Shown: in pieces, positions 36,798 through 44,871 of the stretch | Layout: each line of letters opens with the position of its first letter | Position numbering within the stretch: position 1 is the first letter of the stretch | Assembly (NCBI GenBank): GCA_026014805.1 | Contig: JAOZHR010000008.1 | Coordinates: forward strand, 1 to 63,846 | Length of the DNA stretch: 63,846 nt | Origin: Candidatus Bathyarchaeota archaeon | Lineage (GTDB): Archaea; Thermoproteota; Bathyarchaeia; Bathyarchaeales; SOJC01 | Reading direction: 5' to 3' | Position numbers and translations under genes: made by a program | Notes under the pieces: generated by a model | Seen by the model: the letters and a program-made list of their open reading frames with translations, nothing else | Told to the model about the DNA's origin: nothing | Database searches by the model: none

Positions 36798-37130
36798 CTA
36801 ACTTCCCCTCCACGTCTTTGCATGCATGCCTTCCGTTTTCCTTAGAGCGTTCTCGATGGTTTGGGCGCAAGAAGCACATGTCATACCTCCAATCCTTAGC
36901 GTAATCCTCTGAGTTCCCCCATCTACATCATAGCCTGTGTCCTTGATGATCTCTGTCAGTCTCTTTTCATTTGTTATCTTGTCATCATATTCTATGTGTG
37001 CAGTCTCTGTTGCGAAGTTAACTAGGGCTTTATCTACTCCTTCAGTTTTCAGCAATGCCTTCTCTATTGTTTGAGCACAGGCAGCACAGGCCATTCCAGA
37101 GATTTTAAGACGACTTTTTTGTTTGGTCAT
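36798..37130 (-). CDS. HMA copper-binding protein with a truncated second domain
   Basis: 110 residues. The first HMA domain is complete (C15-A-A-C18, then [12 protein letters not shown]). The second starts well ([21 protein letters not shown]85 and C88) but after about residue 101 changes into HAKTWRGS and stops, missing its second half. The change comes at GCATGCATGC. It lies between the regulator and copA, and its stop is two bases before copA. It may be a copper chaperone passing Cu(I) to CopA, with the partial domain a leftover of an array of HMA repeats once continuous with CopA. Confidence 0.8.
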   Translation of the reverse strand: MTKQKSRLKISGMACAACAQTIEKALLKTEGVDKALVNFATETAHIEYDDKITNEKRLTEIIKDTGYDVDGGTQRITLRIGGMTCASCAQTIENALRKTEGMHAKTWRGS

Positions 37131-37135
37131 TCAAA

Positions 37136-37603
37136 TCATCTCCTTCTTGGTTTTTCAGCTGATTGAGTTACTGAGTGTAATTCGTTTTTGTAGGCTTGGG
37201 CGCAGTGAACGCAACAGAAGATTCTTTCTTTGTCTCCTTCAGCCTCTCGGTATCCCCCTTCGTAAATTTTGCAGCCACAGTGAAAACATACGCTTAGGTT
37301 CGGCTCGATAGCCATAGAGACCATTGACGCTATTCGCTTGTAGATACGGGCAGCTAATACCTTTCCTGCAGCCGTCAACTCATACACTTTCTTTGGCTTC
37401 TGGCCCACTGGTTTTCTAGTCGACGTCACCAAACCGTTCTTTTCAAGCTTTTTCAGGAACGGATAAAGCAGACTTGGGTTGACTGGTTTGCCTATTCGGT
37501 CCTCAACCTCTTTCATGATTCTATATCCATGAAGAGGTTTCTCGCTGAGAAGTAGAACTATAGATGATCTTATCATGTCTAAAGCGATGTCTTCGCTCAA
37601 CAT
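37136..37603 (-). CDS. PadR-type repressor with C-terminal TRASH-like metal sensor
   Basis: 155 residues. Residues 10-95 are a PadR winged helix (SEKPLHGYRIMKEVEDRIG and VNPSLLYPFLKKLEKNGLV). Residues 104-138 form a TRASH-like metal-binding knuckle with C106, C109, C111, C130, C131 and C134. Archaeal copper regulators use TRASH domains to sense metal, so this is most likely a copper-responsive repressor of its own operon. The stop lies five bases before the HMA gene start. The start is an ATG only about 35 bases from a TATA box, with no Shine-Dalgarno sequence. The PadR-TRASH pairing is unusual; known archaeal copper regulators have other DNA-binding domains. Confidence 0.8.
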   Translation of the reverse strand: MLSEDIALDMIRSSIVLLLSEKPLHGYRIMKEVEDRIGKPVNPSLLYPFLKKLEKNGLVTSTRKPVGQKPKKVYELTAAGKVLAARIYKRIASMVSMAIEPNLSVCFHCGCKIYEGGYREAEGDKERIFCCVHCAQAYKNELHSVTQSAEKPRRR

Positions 37604-37636
37604 TATATATTACCCAAAAATATATTATTATCAAAT

Positions 37637-37648
37637 ATATTTAAATAT
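37637..37648 (-). promoter_or_regulatory. TATA box/palindrome of the copper operon
   Basis: ATATTTAAATAT is a 12-base perfect palindrome 34-45 bases before the regulator start. Further AATATATT words lie between it and the start codon. It is a combined TATA box and likely operator for the PadR-TRASH protein. Confidence 0.5.
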
Positions 37649-37820
37649 TACTCATTTCACAATCATTAAGAATTGGAATTAGGCTCTCGCCGTTAGTGTG
37701 TCCCTAAAAAACGTTTAATAGCTATAGTGGTTATTAAAAAGGAGAAAAGTATACGCCACGAATGGATGTGATTGGTGTTTTCAAGACAATAATCACATGT
37801 TTAGGGAGGATGTGCTGAAA

Positions 37821-38003
37821 ATGGAGATTAAAATTGGGGATAAGATAAAAATTCCAGCAGATGAGAAGTTTCATCCAGAGAGGGGACACTTTGGCAAATG
37901 TGTGTGGATAAGTGAAGACGGAAAAACTGCAGCGCTAATGTGTGAAAGGCGCCACGAAGGCAAAAAAACTGCTTTCATGGTGAAAATCAATTCTGAGAAG
38001 TGA
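37821..38003 (+). CDS. Small SH3-like protein of unknown function
   Basis: 60 residues from the ATG at 37821, preceded by GGGAGG; the frame stays open to 37797. Sequence MEIKIGDKIKIPADEKFHP followed by VWISEDGKTAALMC is strand-rich with alternating charge, as in small SH3-like barrels. One Cys pair (CVW, CER) is not a typical zinc motif. Divergent from the copper operon, sharing its upstream region, so a link to metal response is possible but unproved. Confidence 0.5.
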   Translation: MEIKIGDKIKIPADEKFHPERGHFGKCVWISEDGKTAALMCERRHEGKKTAFMVKINSEK

Positions 38004-38058
38004 GCTGCTAGAAAGAGCGCGAGCCTTCAACTATCTATAGACGGCTTCGTCAAATCCT

Positions 38059-38976
38059 TCAAAAGATGGCTATTTCCACTAGGATTATATAACCCAACAT
38101 TAGTGTTGCCCCGATAATTCCATACTTTGTTGCAGTTTTTTGCATATTAATGACGTTTTCTACTGATGGCTTCTTTAACAAGGCAGCATAGCGCTTGAGG
38201 ATCGGTATGGAAGGGGGGAGGATTATGAAAAACATGAATAAATGTTTGTAAGCGAGTAAGCCAAAAACCGAATAGACAAATGGCAAGAAACATGCCGATA
38301 GAAACAGGAATCCAGCGACAATGGCACCATTCTTCCTGCCATACTTGACAACAAAAGTGTGAATCCCCATTTTGCGATCTACCTCATAGTCTCCAACCGC
38401 TTGAATGATATGGCCACCACAGTGAATTAGCATTAACGGAACGACACCTAAAATAATTAATGAAATATTGGAGCCTAGCTTGCCAGTTAACTCCAACCCC
38501 ATCAAGAATGGCATGAAGCCAGCACCTATACCTGAAACAATGAAGTCCACAACTGGCACAGTTTTCAGTCTGAAAGGGGGAGCAGAATACGCGATTCCGA
38601 ATGCAAGATAGATGAGAAACAGCCATACAAGATTTGGCTCAACAAAAACTACTGAGACTAAACACGAGATTGCTAAAAGAAAGGAAAAGATTAGTGCTGT
38701 CCACGGCGTTATCTTCCCAGAGGCCACAGGCAAACTAGACTTGAACTCGTTCACCTGATCTTCTTTTCGGTCGAAGTATTGGTTCAAGATGAAGATGCTG
38801 GCTGTGGCAAGTGAGAATGCAAACAAGACAACAACGAAACGATCAAGAGGAGGCAAACTTAGGAAGATGCTTCCGAAGCCAAAACTAAAAATCCACCCAA
38901 GCCAACTTCCAACTCTCGTAACCCTAAGGTATTCCATACTCGTTGAGAACAATTGGACCACCTGAAAAGTTTTCAC
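38059..38976 (-). CDS. UbiA-family prenyltransferase
   Basis: Membrane prenyltransferase with about nine membrane helices. The two Asp-rich motifs that bind prenyl diphosphate with magnesium are NQYFDRKEDQ (65-74) and GDYEVDRKMG (about 193-202). In archaea this family makes digeranylgeranylglyceryl phosphate, menaquinone or heme/bacteriochlorophyll precursors. The first motif has NQYFD instead of NDxxD, and 305 residues is typical. The neighbours give no pathway clue. Family secure, product unknown. Confidence 0.82.
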   Translation of the reverse strand: MKTFQVVQLFSTSMEYLRVTRVGSWLGWIFSFGFGSIFLSLPPLDRFVVVLFAFSLATASIFILNQYFDRKEDQVNEFKSSLPVASGKITPWTALIFSFLLAISCLVSVVFVEPNLVWLFLIYLAFGIAYSAPPFRLKTVPVVDFIVSGIGAGFMPFLMGLELTGKLGSNISLIILGVVPLMLIHCGGHIIQAVGDYEVDRKMGIHTFVVKYGRKNGAIVAGFLFLSACFLPFVYSVFGLLAYKHLFMFFIILPPSIPILKRYAALLKKPSVENVINMQKTATKYGIIGATLMLGYIILVEIAIF

Positions 38977-39491
38977 CAGCCTTCACAATTTCAATCTTAT
39001 ACTCTAGTTATCGAATACACTTAAACTATTTTTGCTGAAAGCTTCACGTGCGTGGCTAAGCAGTCTTTCTCAGCCTTCCCGACAAGTGGCTCTTTCGATA
39101 GCGCAACTTCTCTTTTTCTTCCTTAGGGAGCAGGAAAACTGGAAGTCCCTTCACCTTCTTTGGGCATCCCCATCTGCTAGGTTGAAAAACCTCAATATCC
39201 TTCGTCAAAGAAAAACCTCACAGCACGCAAGTTTGCATGTTGACAATATTTAAACTTTAGCACCCACGACCTCCACAAACGGGATTTCCAAGTTTCCGTC
39301 ATTGGCTGCCCTACCACTTTTCATAGTGGCAACACTACTAGCAGTCATAATTTAAGGAGAAAATGCTTTATGCGCACAATGAAAAATGTTAAAGGCTGTG
39401 AGAAGACTTTCACAATCAATTCCTGTGGCGCACGTGCGCAGAGTGGACCGGCCTTAAAAGAGGGGAATGCGATGAAAGGAGGTTTGAAGAG
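38977..39491. other. Intergenic stretch with one small gene
   Basis: Contains the small minus-strand gene 39056-39208 and its TATA box near 39245-39254. The rest, including a perfect CACTTTTCATAGTG palindrome (39315-39328), is not recognised as coding. Confidence 0.45.
39056..39208 (-). CDS. Small basic protein, 50 residues
   Basis: Open frame starting TTG with a Shine-Dalgarno GTGAGG six bases before it and a TATA box TTTAAATATT about 40 bases before it, so it has the full set of expression signals. The protein starts MTKDIEVFQPSRWGCPKK and ends in KLRYRKSHLSGRLRKTA, with 15 Lys/Arg in 50 residues. No family recognised. It might bind nucleic acid. Could be a real small gene or chance; the signals tip me to real. 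Confidence 0.42.
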   Translation of the reverse strand: MTKDIEVFQPSRWGCPKKVKGLPVFLLPKEEKEKLRYRKSHLSGRLRKTA

Positions 39492-39866
39492 GTGAGACAC
39501 TCGTTGGCAAGCGGTATCCCCTGTGTAAAACGTAAATGTGTAAAGTGCTGCTTGGAAACGAGAATGCCTCTTTCCAATCTTGATTTAAGGAGAATTCTAA
39601 AGCTCAATTATGAACTCGAGTACTTCGCAGTGAAAACAAATGGGGGATGGCGTTTAAAGAACAACCGTGGAAGGTGTGTTTTTCTCCAAGAAAAGGGTTG
39701 TCGAATATATCCCCATCGACCTGACGGATGCAAGCTATACCCGCTAGTCTACGATGAAACCCTAAAAAAAGCAGTTATTGATCCGCTCTGTCCCTACGGT
39801 TACTTATTTGAGGTCCAAAAGAACGATGTCGAAAGACTGAAAACGCTCCTCGAAAACTCGCATTAA
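39492..39866 (+). CDS. YkgJ-family zinc/iron-binding protein
   Basis: 124 residues. Cysteine pattern CVKRKCVKCC near the start, C in RCVFLQEKGCRIYPHRPDGC, then YPL and CPYG: the YkgJ (CxxCxxCC) family of putative zinc- or iron-chelating proteins found across bacteria and archaea. GTG start after AGGAGG. The closest gene, 39 bases after its stop, is tRNA-Phe on the other strand. Biological role unknown; some homologues sit near flagellar or lipid genes. Confidence 0.8.
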   Translation: MRHSLASGIPCVKRKCVKCCLETRMPLSNLDLRRILKLNYELEYFAVKTNGGWRLKNNRGRCVFLQEKGCRIYPHRPDGCKLYPLVYDETLKKAVIDPLCPYGYLFEVQKNDVERLKTLLENSH

Positions 39867-39905
39867 AAGACCTAAAAGCATCAATTCGCAAAACCACGCG
39901 CACGA

Positions 39906-40008
39906 TGCCGAGGGCCGGGTTTGAACCGGCGACAACCCGGTCTTCAGCTTCACCCTCACATGAAAACCATAATGAGTCGGGTGCTCTCCCAGGCTGAGCT
40001 ACCTCGGC
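39906..40008 (-). tRNA. tRNA-Phe (GAA), with a 29-base intron
   Basis: Acceptor stem GCCGAGG/CCTCGGC, D arm GCTC-AGCCTGGGA-GAGC, T arm GCCGG-TTCAAAC-CCGGC and discriminator A. The anticodon loop CTGAAGA gives GAA. An intron of 29 bases (39949-39977) interrupts the anticodon stem: removing it restores the stem CCCGG/CCGGG, putting the junction between positions 30 and 31. The intron itself forms a hairpin (CTCA...TGAG with TATG...CATG). I place the splice sites by stem completeness; the usual 37/38 position does not give a functional tRNA. CCA is not encoded. Confidence 0.85.
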
Positions 40009-40245
40009 AACATGCCCAAATCATGCATATGACATCTTTAAGTTTTTCTAGACCACCCTAATAAAAACTCGTTTCTACTAAAGCTTAACTACAACGTCAA
40101 CTCATCTCAAATTCGGAAAGCCACGAAACTGTTGAGGAGAACAGATCCCCTCACAATAGGGCATCCAGCAACCCCTCCAATCTTCCTACTGACTGAGTAG
40201 CCTCAACAGCGGGACAGACATCACACTAATGGAATCCTCATCAAT
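40009..40245. other. Intergenic stretch between tRNA-Phe and the next gene
   Basis: No coding region or clear repeat. Includes AT-rich sequence just upstream of the tRNA (about 40020-40070) that may hold its promoter. Confidence 0.4.
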
Positions 40246-40626
40246 ATGAAAAAGAAACACATTTTCTTTAACGTTGCAGGGATTGCGGGCGTCTCCTCGT
40301 TAATTATGGTTATAGTCTATTTCGTTAACGTTTTATTGTTATCTTCAAATGAGGTAATTTCTCCAACAGACACATTATTCATTGAAGGAGTTGGATTTTT
40401 GCTGATTGGTTCGCTGCTTTTGCTGGGTAGAGGGGGGATAAATCTTTGGAGCAAGAAAGCGGCAATTTTGTCTGCAACTGCCGAGGCCGTGTATGGTGCT
40501 GATACTGTTGGTCCCGCTGAGACCATGAGAAAAGACGCTTGGAAGTCGAAAGGGTTTGTTCGTGCAGGGCTTATCTTGGTGCTAACTGGAGTATTCATGT
40601 TTGCTGTATACTTTCTAACTCTCTAG
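40246..40626 (+). CDS. Small membrane protein, unknown function
   Basis: 126 residues with three membrane segments (GIAGVSSLIMVIVYFVNVLL; FLLIGSLLLLGRGGINLW; LILVLTGVFMFAVYFLTL). The central cytoplasmic segment includes KSKGFVRAGL before the last segment. No known family. ATG start without clear Shine-Dalgarno sequence. Confidence 0.5.
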   Translation: MKKKHIFFNVAGIAGVSSLIMVIVYFVNVLLLSSNEVISPTDTLFIEGVGFLLIGSLLLLGRGGINLWSKKAAILSATAEAVYGADTVGPAETMRKDAWKSKGFVRAGLILVLTGVFMFAVYFLTL

Positions 40627-40769
40627 CCGATCACGTGAAAAGTGGCCTCCTGCACGTTTGAGGGTTAGCTGAGAGCCGCAAGGCTAAAGCACACATGCGA
40701 GTCTAGCATCGCAGCAGAATGTAATAGGTGTTATATGTCTCTTCCGCAAACTTAAGATAGGTGACATTC

Positions 40770-41003
40770 GTGGAAGCGTATGTCTTAGTTAACTGCGAAG
40801 CCGGTGAATCCTGGGAAATTGCCAAAGCTGCGCTCAAGATGGAGAACGTGAAGATGGCGCATGCTGTTACTGGTCAGTATGATGTAGTTGCCTTTGTTGA
40901 GTTTGCTGACATGGACGTGTTGACGAACATTCTTGGCAGGTTTCAAACTATGAATGGAATTGAGCGAACTCATACAGCGGTCGTAATACCTCCAACAAAA
41001 TAA
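40770..41003 (+). CDS. Lrp/AsnC-type ligand-binding domain protein (no HTH)
   Basis: 77 residues from GTG at 40770 after GGTGA (an in-frame GTG lies at 40761). MEAYVLVNCEAG, AHAVTGQYDVVAFVEF and the end VIPPTK are the beta-alpha-beta-beta-alpha-beta RAM fold of Lrp/AsnC proteins. There is no DNA-binding domain. Such stand-alone domains sense amino acids or similar ligands and may pair with a separate regulator. Common as a single gene in archaea. Confidence 0.82.
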   Translation: MEAYVLVNCEAGESWEIAKAALKMENVKMAHAVTGQYDVVAFVEFADMDVLTNILGRFQTMNGIERTHTAVVIPPTK

Positions 41004-41083
41004 CCACGCACCTTTTTTTTGCGTACATTGCTGAAGCACAAGACGTAATAGCTGGTTTGTGTAACGATCAAGTGGGAGAAACA

Positions 41084-41440
41084 ATGAGGAGAAAAGTCAA
41101 ATTTTGGCTTCTCTTTTTGCTAGGAGTCTGCATATTCATTCCGTTTTTCCTTTTCTCTATAATAATTCAAGTGTTTATGGCTGGATTTTCGATTTTCGGA
41201 GTTCTATACGCTGCACCGTTCCTCGGAGGTTTCATCATATATTGCTATCTTCTTTACCATTCAGTTTACAAAGGAGCAAAAACGAAGTATCCCATAGTGC
41301 CTCCCGAAGGGCGAACGGATATTTATTTCCCTCGAACCGACATTCCAAGACCGATCCATGAAGACGTGCGACGACATCCTAAATTCTTTAAGCGGAAGAA
41401 GAAGGTCCAAAGATGGGAGAAAAGGAAAAGGAAGAAATAA
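41084..41440 (+). CDS. Two-span membrane protein with basic tail
   Basis: 118 residues from the ATG at 41084, preceded by GGGAG. Two membrane segments (FWLLFLLGVCIFIPFFLFSI; VFMAGFSIFGVLYAAPFLGG) are followed by a Pro- and Arg-rich segment and a Lys/Arg-rich C-terminus (KFFKRKKKVQRWEKRKRKK). No domain known. The basic tail may bind nucleic acids or lipids. Confidence 0.5.
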   Translation: MRRKVKFWLLFLLGVCIFIPFFLFSIIIQVFMAGFSIFGVLYAAPFLGGFIIYCYLLYHSVYKGAKTKYPIVPPEGRTDIYFPRTDIPRPIHEDVRRHPKFFKRKKKVQRWEKRKRKK

Positions 41441-41506
41441 GCTGCAAATGAAAAAAGACTTTATGAACTACCTCAAATGCAATAAGGCACGTGTTCTGTT
41501 GCGGGT

Positions 41507-41854
41507 CTACTTCTTTAACTGTTGTCTTGTCTTCTCAAGCGTCTTTCCTGCCTCAGGCGCATTTTCAAAGAATTTGGTGAGCGTCTCACATTTATAGTCA
41601 GCACAGTAAGCACAGTTTTCAACTTCTTTTTCCATTCCACATTTTCTAATCTCACAGAGATGCAGTTGTTGATGAATACCTAGTCCTGGCAAGCAACCGT
41701 TGCAGTTTATTTGTTCGGGTCTTATTTCGTTGTTGTAGGCTCTCGACCATTCTTCAGCTACTTGTCTTCTTTTAGCATCATCATCTTCCTGTGTGGCTAT
41801 AAAGGCTTTACAAGCTGTACAAGTTATTCCACAAAAAGCAACCATCTTCTCCAT
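41507..41854 (-). CDS. DUF3795 cysteine-rich protein
   Basis: 115 residues from ATG at 41854 (frame open to 41932). Cysteine pattern MVAFCGITCTACKAFIAT, then WSRAYNNEIRPEQINCNGC, then CEIRKCGMEKEVENCAYC and CETLTKFF: the DUF3795 family, small Cys-rich proteins predicted to bind zinc. Found in methanogens, bathyarchaeia and anaerobic bacteria with no known function. Confidence 0.8.
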   Translation of the reverse strand: MEKMVAFCGITCTACKAFIATQEDDDAKRRQVAEEWSRAYNNEIRPEQINCNGCLPGLGIHQQLHLCEIRKCGMEKEVENCAYCADYKCETLTKFFENAPEAGKTLEKTRQQLKK

Positions 41855-41960
41855 ACAATAACATCCTACAAACCAGCAACTAGTCGCTCCATAATAAAAA
41901 GTTAATTGTCCAAGCGCGCTATAAGGACACAACCGTCTTGTTACTCGAAGAAAAGCGAGG

Positions 41961-42035
41961 TGGGCCGGGCCGGATTTGAACCGGCGATCTTCGCCGCGTG
42001 AGGGCGACGTCTTAGCCGAGCTGGACTACCGGCCC
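41961..42035 (-). tRNA. tRNA-Val (CAC)
   Basis: Seven-base acceptor stem GGGCCGG/CCGGCCC, anticodon stem TCGCC/GGCGA around loop CTCACGC (anticodon CAC) and T arm GCCGG-TTCAAAT-CCGGC. Discriminator A. No intron, CCA not encoded. 75 bases. It stands alone between the DUF3795 gene and a decayed region. Confidence 0.92.
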
Positions 42036-42180
42036 CAACACAAGTCTAAACGGTTAACTAGTTCCCTTATATCTTTTGCAGCCCCACCGCCAACATTCAT
42101 ATTTGGAGCCCTTCTGGAAGGGTTTAAACCAATCCCCTTTTTTCAAAAGAGTCGTCGTCTAGCTTGGACACCTACCCCAG

Positions 42181-42231
42181 TGGAGCTATCACCCGATTCA
42201 CTCCCCACAAATCCCTTTTTTGAAATCAGCC
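42181..42231 (+). repeat. Dispersed palindromic repeat, copy 4
   Basis: TGGAGCTATCACCCGATTC, then CTCCCC and a T-run. Same arrangement as copies at 43208 and 43324, with core changes. Confidence 0.4.
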
Positions 42232-42332
42232 ATGATTGGTTTGAAGTGCAAGCTTTATCTATAGTCTGGAATTCACATGTTTCTCTATCTCTCAGCTGGC
42301 AGGATATCTTTATGACGAGGTTTCCGTCCTTA

Positions 42333-42527
42333 ATGTTGACAGGAGAGCTTAGGCAAATGTGCACAATGGTTACCATGGCCAAAGATGGTGCCGTACTAGC
42401 TGGAAATAATGAAGATTATACCGAACCAAGAACCAAGATTTGGTTTATTCCTGCTTCGAAAGAGGCATATGGGCGGGTCTATGTTGGGTTTGATCATGCG
42501 TCTATACATGATCGCGTGCGCATATAG
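42333..42527 (+). pseudogene. N-terminal fragment of choloylglycine-hydrolase-like amidase
   Basis: About 64 residues beginning MLTGELRQMCTMVTMAK. The Cys after the second Met would be the N-terminal nucleophile of linear amide C-N hydrolases, and GNNEDYTEPRTKIWFIPA followed by YGRVYVGFDH matches the start of that family. The family continues for another 250-350 residues; here the frame ends soon after, with different sequence. A 5' remnant of a lost gene. Confidence 0.65.
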
Positions 42528-42693
42528 CTTATGGAGAAAACTTCTATTATTATATGTTATTTGTGTAGTGAATGTTTCTTTCTATGAAGTCCAGAGAATG
42601 TTTGTGAAGCTTGCTCTGTAAGGTACTTAGTTCGTTTTCTATTTGTATCTTGATACTTTCTTTTTTTTTTGGATGTGGATGAATTGATAATGT

Positions 42694-43122
42694 CTAGACT
42701 TCTATCTTTACTGCTTCAATAGTTTCAGGTTTCATGTATTCAAAACTGATGGGCTTTAGTTTTATGACAATATAGTTAGGATCGTCTGGGCTTTTCCAGA
42801 ATTCTTTTGCAAAGGAAATGTTGTTGAAGACATCTGCTTTGACATCCTTGTCTTCAACTATTTGTGCAATGCATTCAGCTCTCACTGTCCCTTTTCTCTC
42901 ATCTTTTTCAAGCAATAGGCAAAACTCCGTTTTAAAATTTCGTTTTATCTGCTTCACTTTAGCATCGTTGGAACCAGTAGTGACATAAAGTTTTTCCTTC
43001 AAATGTATAAGTGTCACAGGTCTCACTCTCGGTTGATCAACATCAACAGTAGCAAGGAAAACATGTGGCTCTCCATCAAAGTATTTCCAAATTTCCTGTA
43101 ATTCAACACTCTTATGGTTCAA
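42694..43122 (-). CDS. Pyridoxamine 5'-phosphate oxidase-like (FMN/F420-binding) protein
   Basis: 142 residues. The split-barrel signature is HVFLATVDVDQPRVRPVTLI, followed by LYVTTGSNDAKVKQIKRN and C-terminal FEYMKPETIEAV. Members bind FMN or F420 and act as general-stress or F420-dependent reductases. The position of the arginine after PRVRPV suits a phosphate of the cofactor. Single gene. Function is known only to family level. Confidence 0.8.
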   Translation of the reverse strand: MNHKSVELQEIWKYFDGEPHVFLATVDVDQPRVRPVTLIHLKEKLYVTTGSNDAKVKQIKRNFKTEFCLLLEKDERKGTVRAECIAQIVEDKDVKADVFNNISFAKEFWKSPDDPNYIVIKLKPISFEYMKPETIEAVKIEV

Positions 43123-43207
43123 GGGCTATTCCTCATAAAGTCTCTTCAACACACAATCTCTATTTATAGATTTCCAGACTTGCATGCATGCATTTGAACC
43201 AGCGACA

Positions 43208-43256
43208 AATGGAGATATCATCCGAATTAGTCCCGCACACTCCCTTTTTTATAGTG
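43208..43256 (+). repeat. Dispersed palindromic repeat, copy 5
   Basis: AATGGAGATATCATCCGAAT, then ACACTCCCTTTTTTATAG. Directly repeated 116 bases downstream as copy 6. A TTTGAACC word precedes it. Confidence 0.6.
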
Positions 43257-43323
43257 AGTCTCAGCATTTGAAAAGCTGCGGGGTCAGGTAAAAACAGGAC
43301 GGGGTTGCCCTAGCCTCGTAATA

Positions 43324-43369
43324 AATGGAGATATCTCCCGAATTATCCGCAGACTCCCATTTTTATAGG
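43324..43369 (+). repeat. Dispersed palindromic repeat, copy 6
   Basis: AATGGAGATATCTCCCGAAT, then GCAGACTCCCATTTTTATAG. Contains the perfect palindrome GGAGATATCTCC. Copy 5 lies 116 bases upstream, same orientation. Confidence 0.65.
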
Positions 43370-43552
43370 CGATTTGACAGCGATGCGTTTTGTCATCTTA
43401 TTCTATGCACAAAAAGCTTTGGAAAAGGATTTGTTGATACACTTGAGAAGGCGGAAGGACAGAAAGAGTCTAAGCCTCTCACGTGTCCATATTGCTGTGC
43501 CTCAGTGCCGCCCCATTCCAATTTTTGTGCCAGTTGTGGAAAGAAACTCTAG
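43370..43552 (+). pseudogene. Decayed zinc-ribbon protein
   Basis: The frame that ends at 43552 encodes TLEKAEGQKESKPLTCPYC and then SNFCASCGKKL, a C-terminal zinc ribbon like that in other small archaeal proteins. The upstream part includes the repeat copy 6, so the original N-terminus has been lost. I class it as a fragment; expression is unlikely. Confidence 0.4.
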
Positions 43553-43678
43553 ATTTCTAATATTTTTATTGCACGTGCCTTTCGCCTATCCTTCCGTGGA
43601 TATGATATAGAGAATTCTTCTATAACAAAAGTAAGTAAATGTTGAAATAATCCATCTTAGAACTAAGAGACGGTAAAC

Positions 43679-44761
43679 ATGATTAGTTTAAGAAAATCTA
43701 CAGTATTGATAGTCACATGTGTGCTACTCGGGGCTTCGCTTGCTTATGTATTTGCGACCCAACTACAACCATCTTCGCATGGTATTGGATTGCTCAAGAG
43801 TGCTGACAGCTTTGCCTACATAGGCGACTTTGTCGAGTATCAGATAAAAGTCTATAATCCCTCCGACTATGACTTGTACAACATCAACGTAACTGATCCT
43901 ATGCTTGGACTTAACGACACCATTCCCTTCCTAGAGGCAAGAAACATGACAGGCAAAACCTATACATTCCACAGGGAAGTCCTTGAAACCGATCTTAATC
44001 CCTTAGTCAATGAGGTTTTCGTTGAAGCTGTTGATTCTTCAGGGGCATACTCCTCTAGTTCCACTCAAGCAATTACAATAATAGCTGAGCGCTACCTCAC
44101 AATTGTAAAGGTTGGACCCGAAAGCGCCCACAAAGGTGAAGCAATAGAATATACGATTACAGTGAACAACACTGGAGAACATGACCTCCTTGATGTCGTT
44201 GTGGAAGATGAAACGCTCGGGTTCGCTTGGAAAGGAGATCTGAACACAGGAGAAACCAACATCTTCAACCTAACTTACACGATCCCCTGCAGCATTGAAG
44301 GCAACCTAACAAACACAGCTGCTGTCTGGGCACAGCTAAACGAAACAACATTTTATGCCGAAGCATCCTGGACCACCAAGATTGTCCACCCTTGTCTTTA
44401 CCCGCACAGTATGGGGTATTGGAAGAATCATCCTGATGAATGGCTTGTGGACTGGATAGAGATGGGAGACACGAATTACACGAAAGAAGAGGCCATCGAT
44501 ATACTGGAAGGAGCTAATGCCAAGGATGCAACCCGAATGCTCGCTGCCCAGCTTATCGCGGCAAAATTAAACAGACTGTCTGGAGCTTGCTCAGATTTCT
44601 GTTACTGTGATGAATCAGTGGATATTGACGAAGTAATCGAAGACGCTGATGAATTCCTAGCAGAATACCCACTCGGCTCTGACCCCAAAGATGAGAACAG
44701 GCAAAATGCTCTTCAGCTAAAGGATTTGCTAGATGCGTACAACAACTCCAAATGTGACTAA
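43679..44761 (+). CDS. Secreted surface protein with DUF11-like repeats
   Basis: 360 residues. An N-terminal signal/anchor (VLIVTCVLLGASLAYVFA) precedes two DUF11-like beta domains (GIGLLKSADSFAYIGDFVEY and LTIVKVGPESAHKGEAIEYT, each with NPSDYDLYNINVTDP / NNTGEHDLLDVVVED). The last 110 residues start with GYWKNHPDEW and contain a segment with several cysteines and acidic residues (CSDFCYCDESVDIDE). The GYWKNHP motif recurs in archaeal surface proteins. Probably displayed outside the cell; ligand unknown. No sorting signal seen. Confidence 0.65.
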   Translation: MISLRKSTVLIVTCVLLGASLAYVFATQLQPSSHGIGLLKSADSFAYIGDFVEYQIKVYNPSDYDLYNINVTDPMLGLNDTIPFLEARNMTGKTYTFHREVLETDLNPLVNEVFVEAVDSSGAYSSSSTQAITIIAERYLTIVKVGPESAHKGEAIEYTITVNNTGEHDLLDVVVEDETLGFAWKGDLNTGETNIFNLTYTIPCSIEGNLTNTAAVWAQLNETTFYAEASWTTKIVHPCLYPHSMGYWKNHPDEWLVDWIEMGDTNYTKEEAIDILEGANAKDATRMLAAQLIAAKLNRLSGACSDFCYCDESVDIDEVIEDADEFLAEYPLGSDPKDENRQNALQLKDLLDAYNNSKCD

Positions 44762-44871
44762 CTAGTTACGCGCGCGCTGATGTAAGAAAAAACAGTTGCT
44801 GCAAAGAAGAATAGTGCTTGTGCAAGGGCTAGAAAAAGAGAAAGGGTTGTGAAGGCTTACAGTTTTTTTCG

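Noticed and set aside
41976-42332. Open frame extending upstream of the choloylglycine-hydrolase fragment
   Set aside because: It runs through tRNA-Val and repeat copy 4, so it is not coding.
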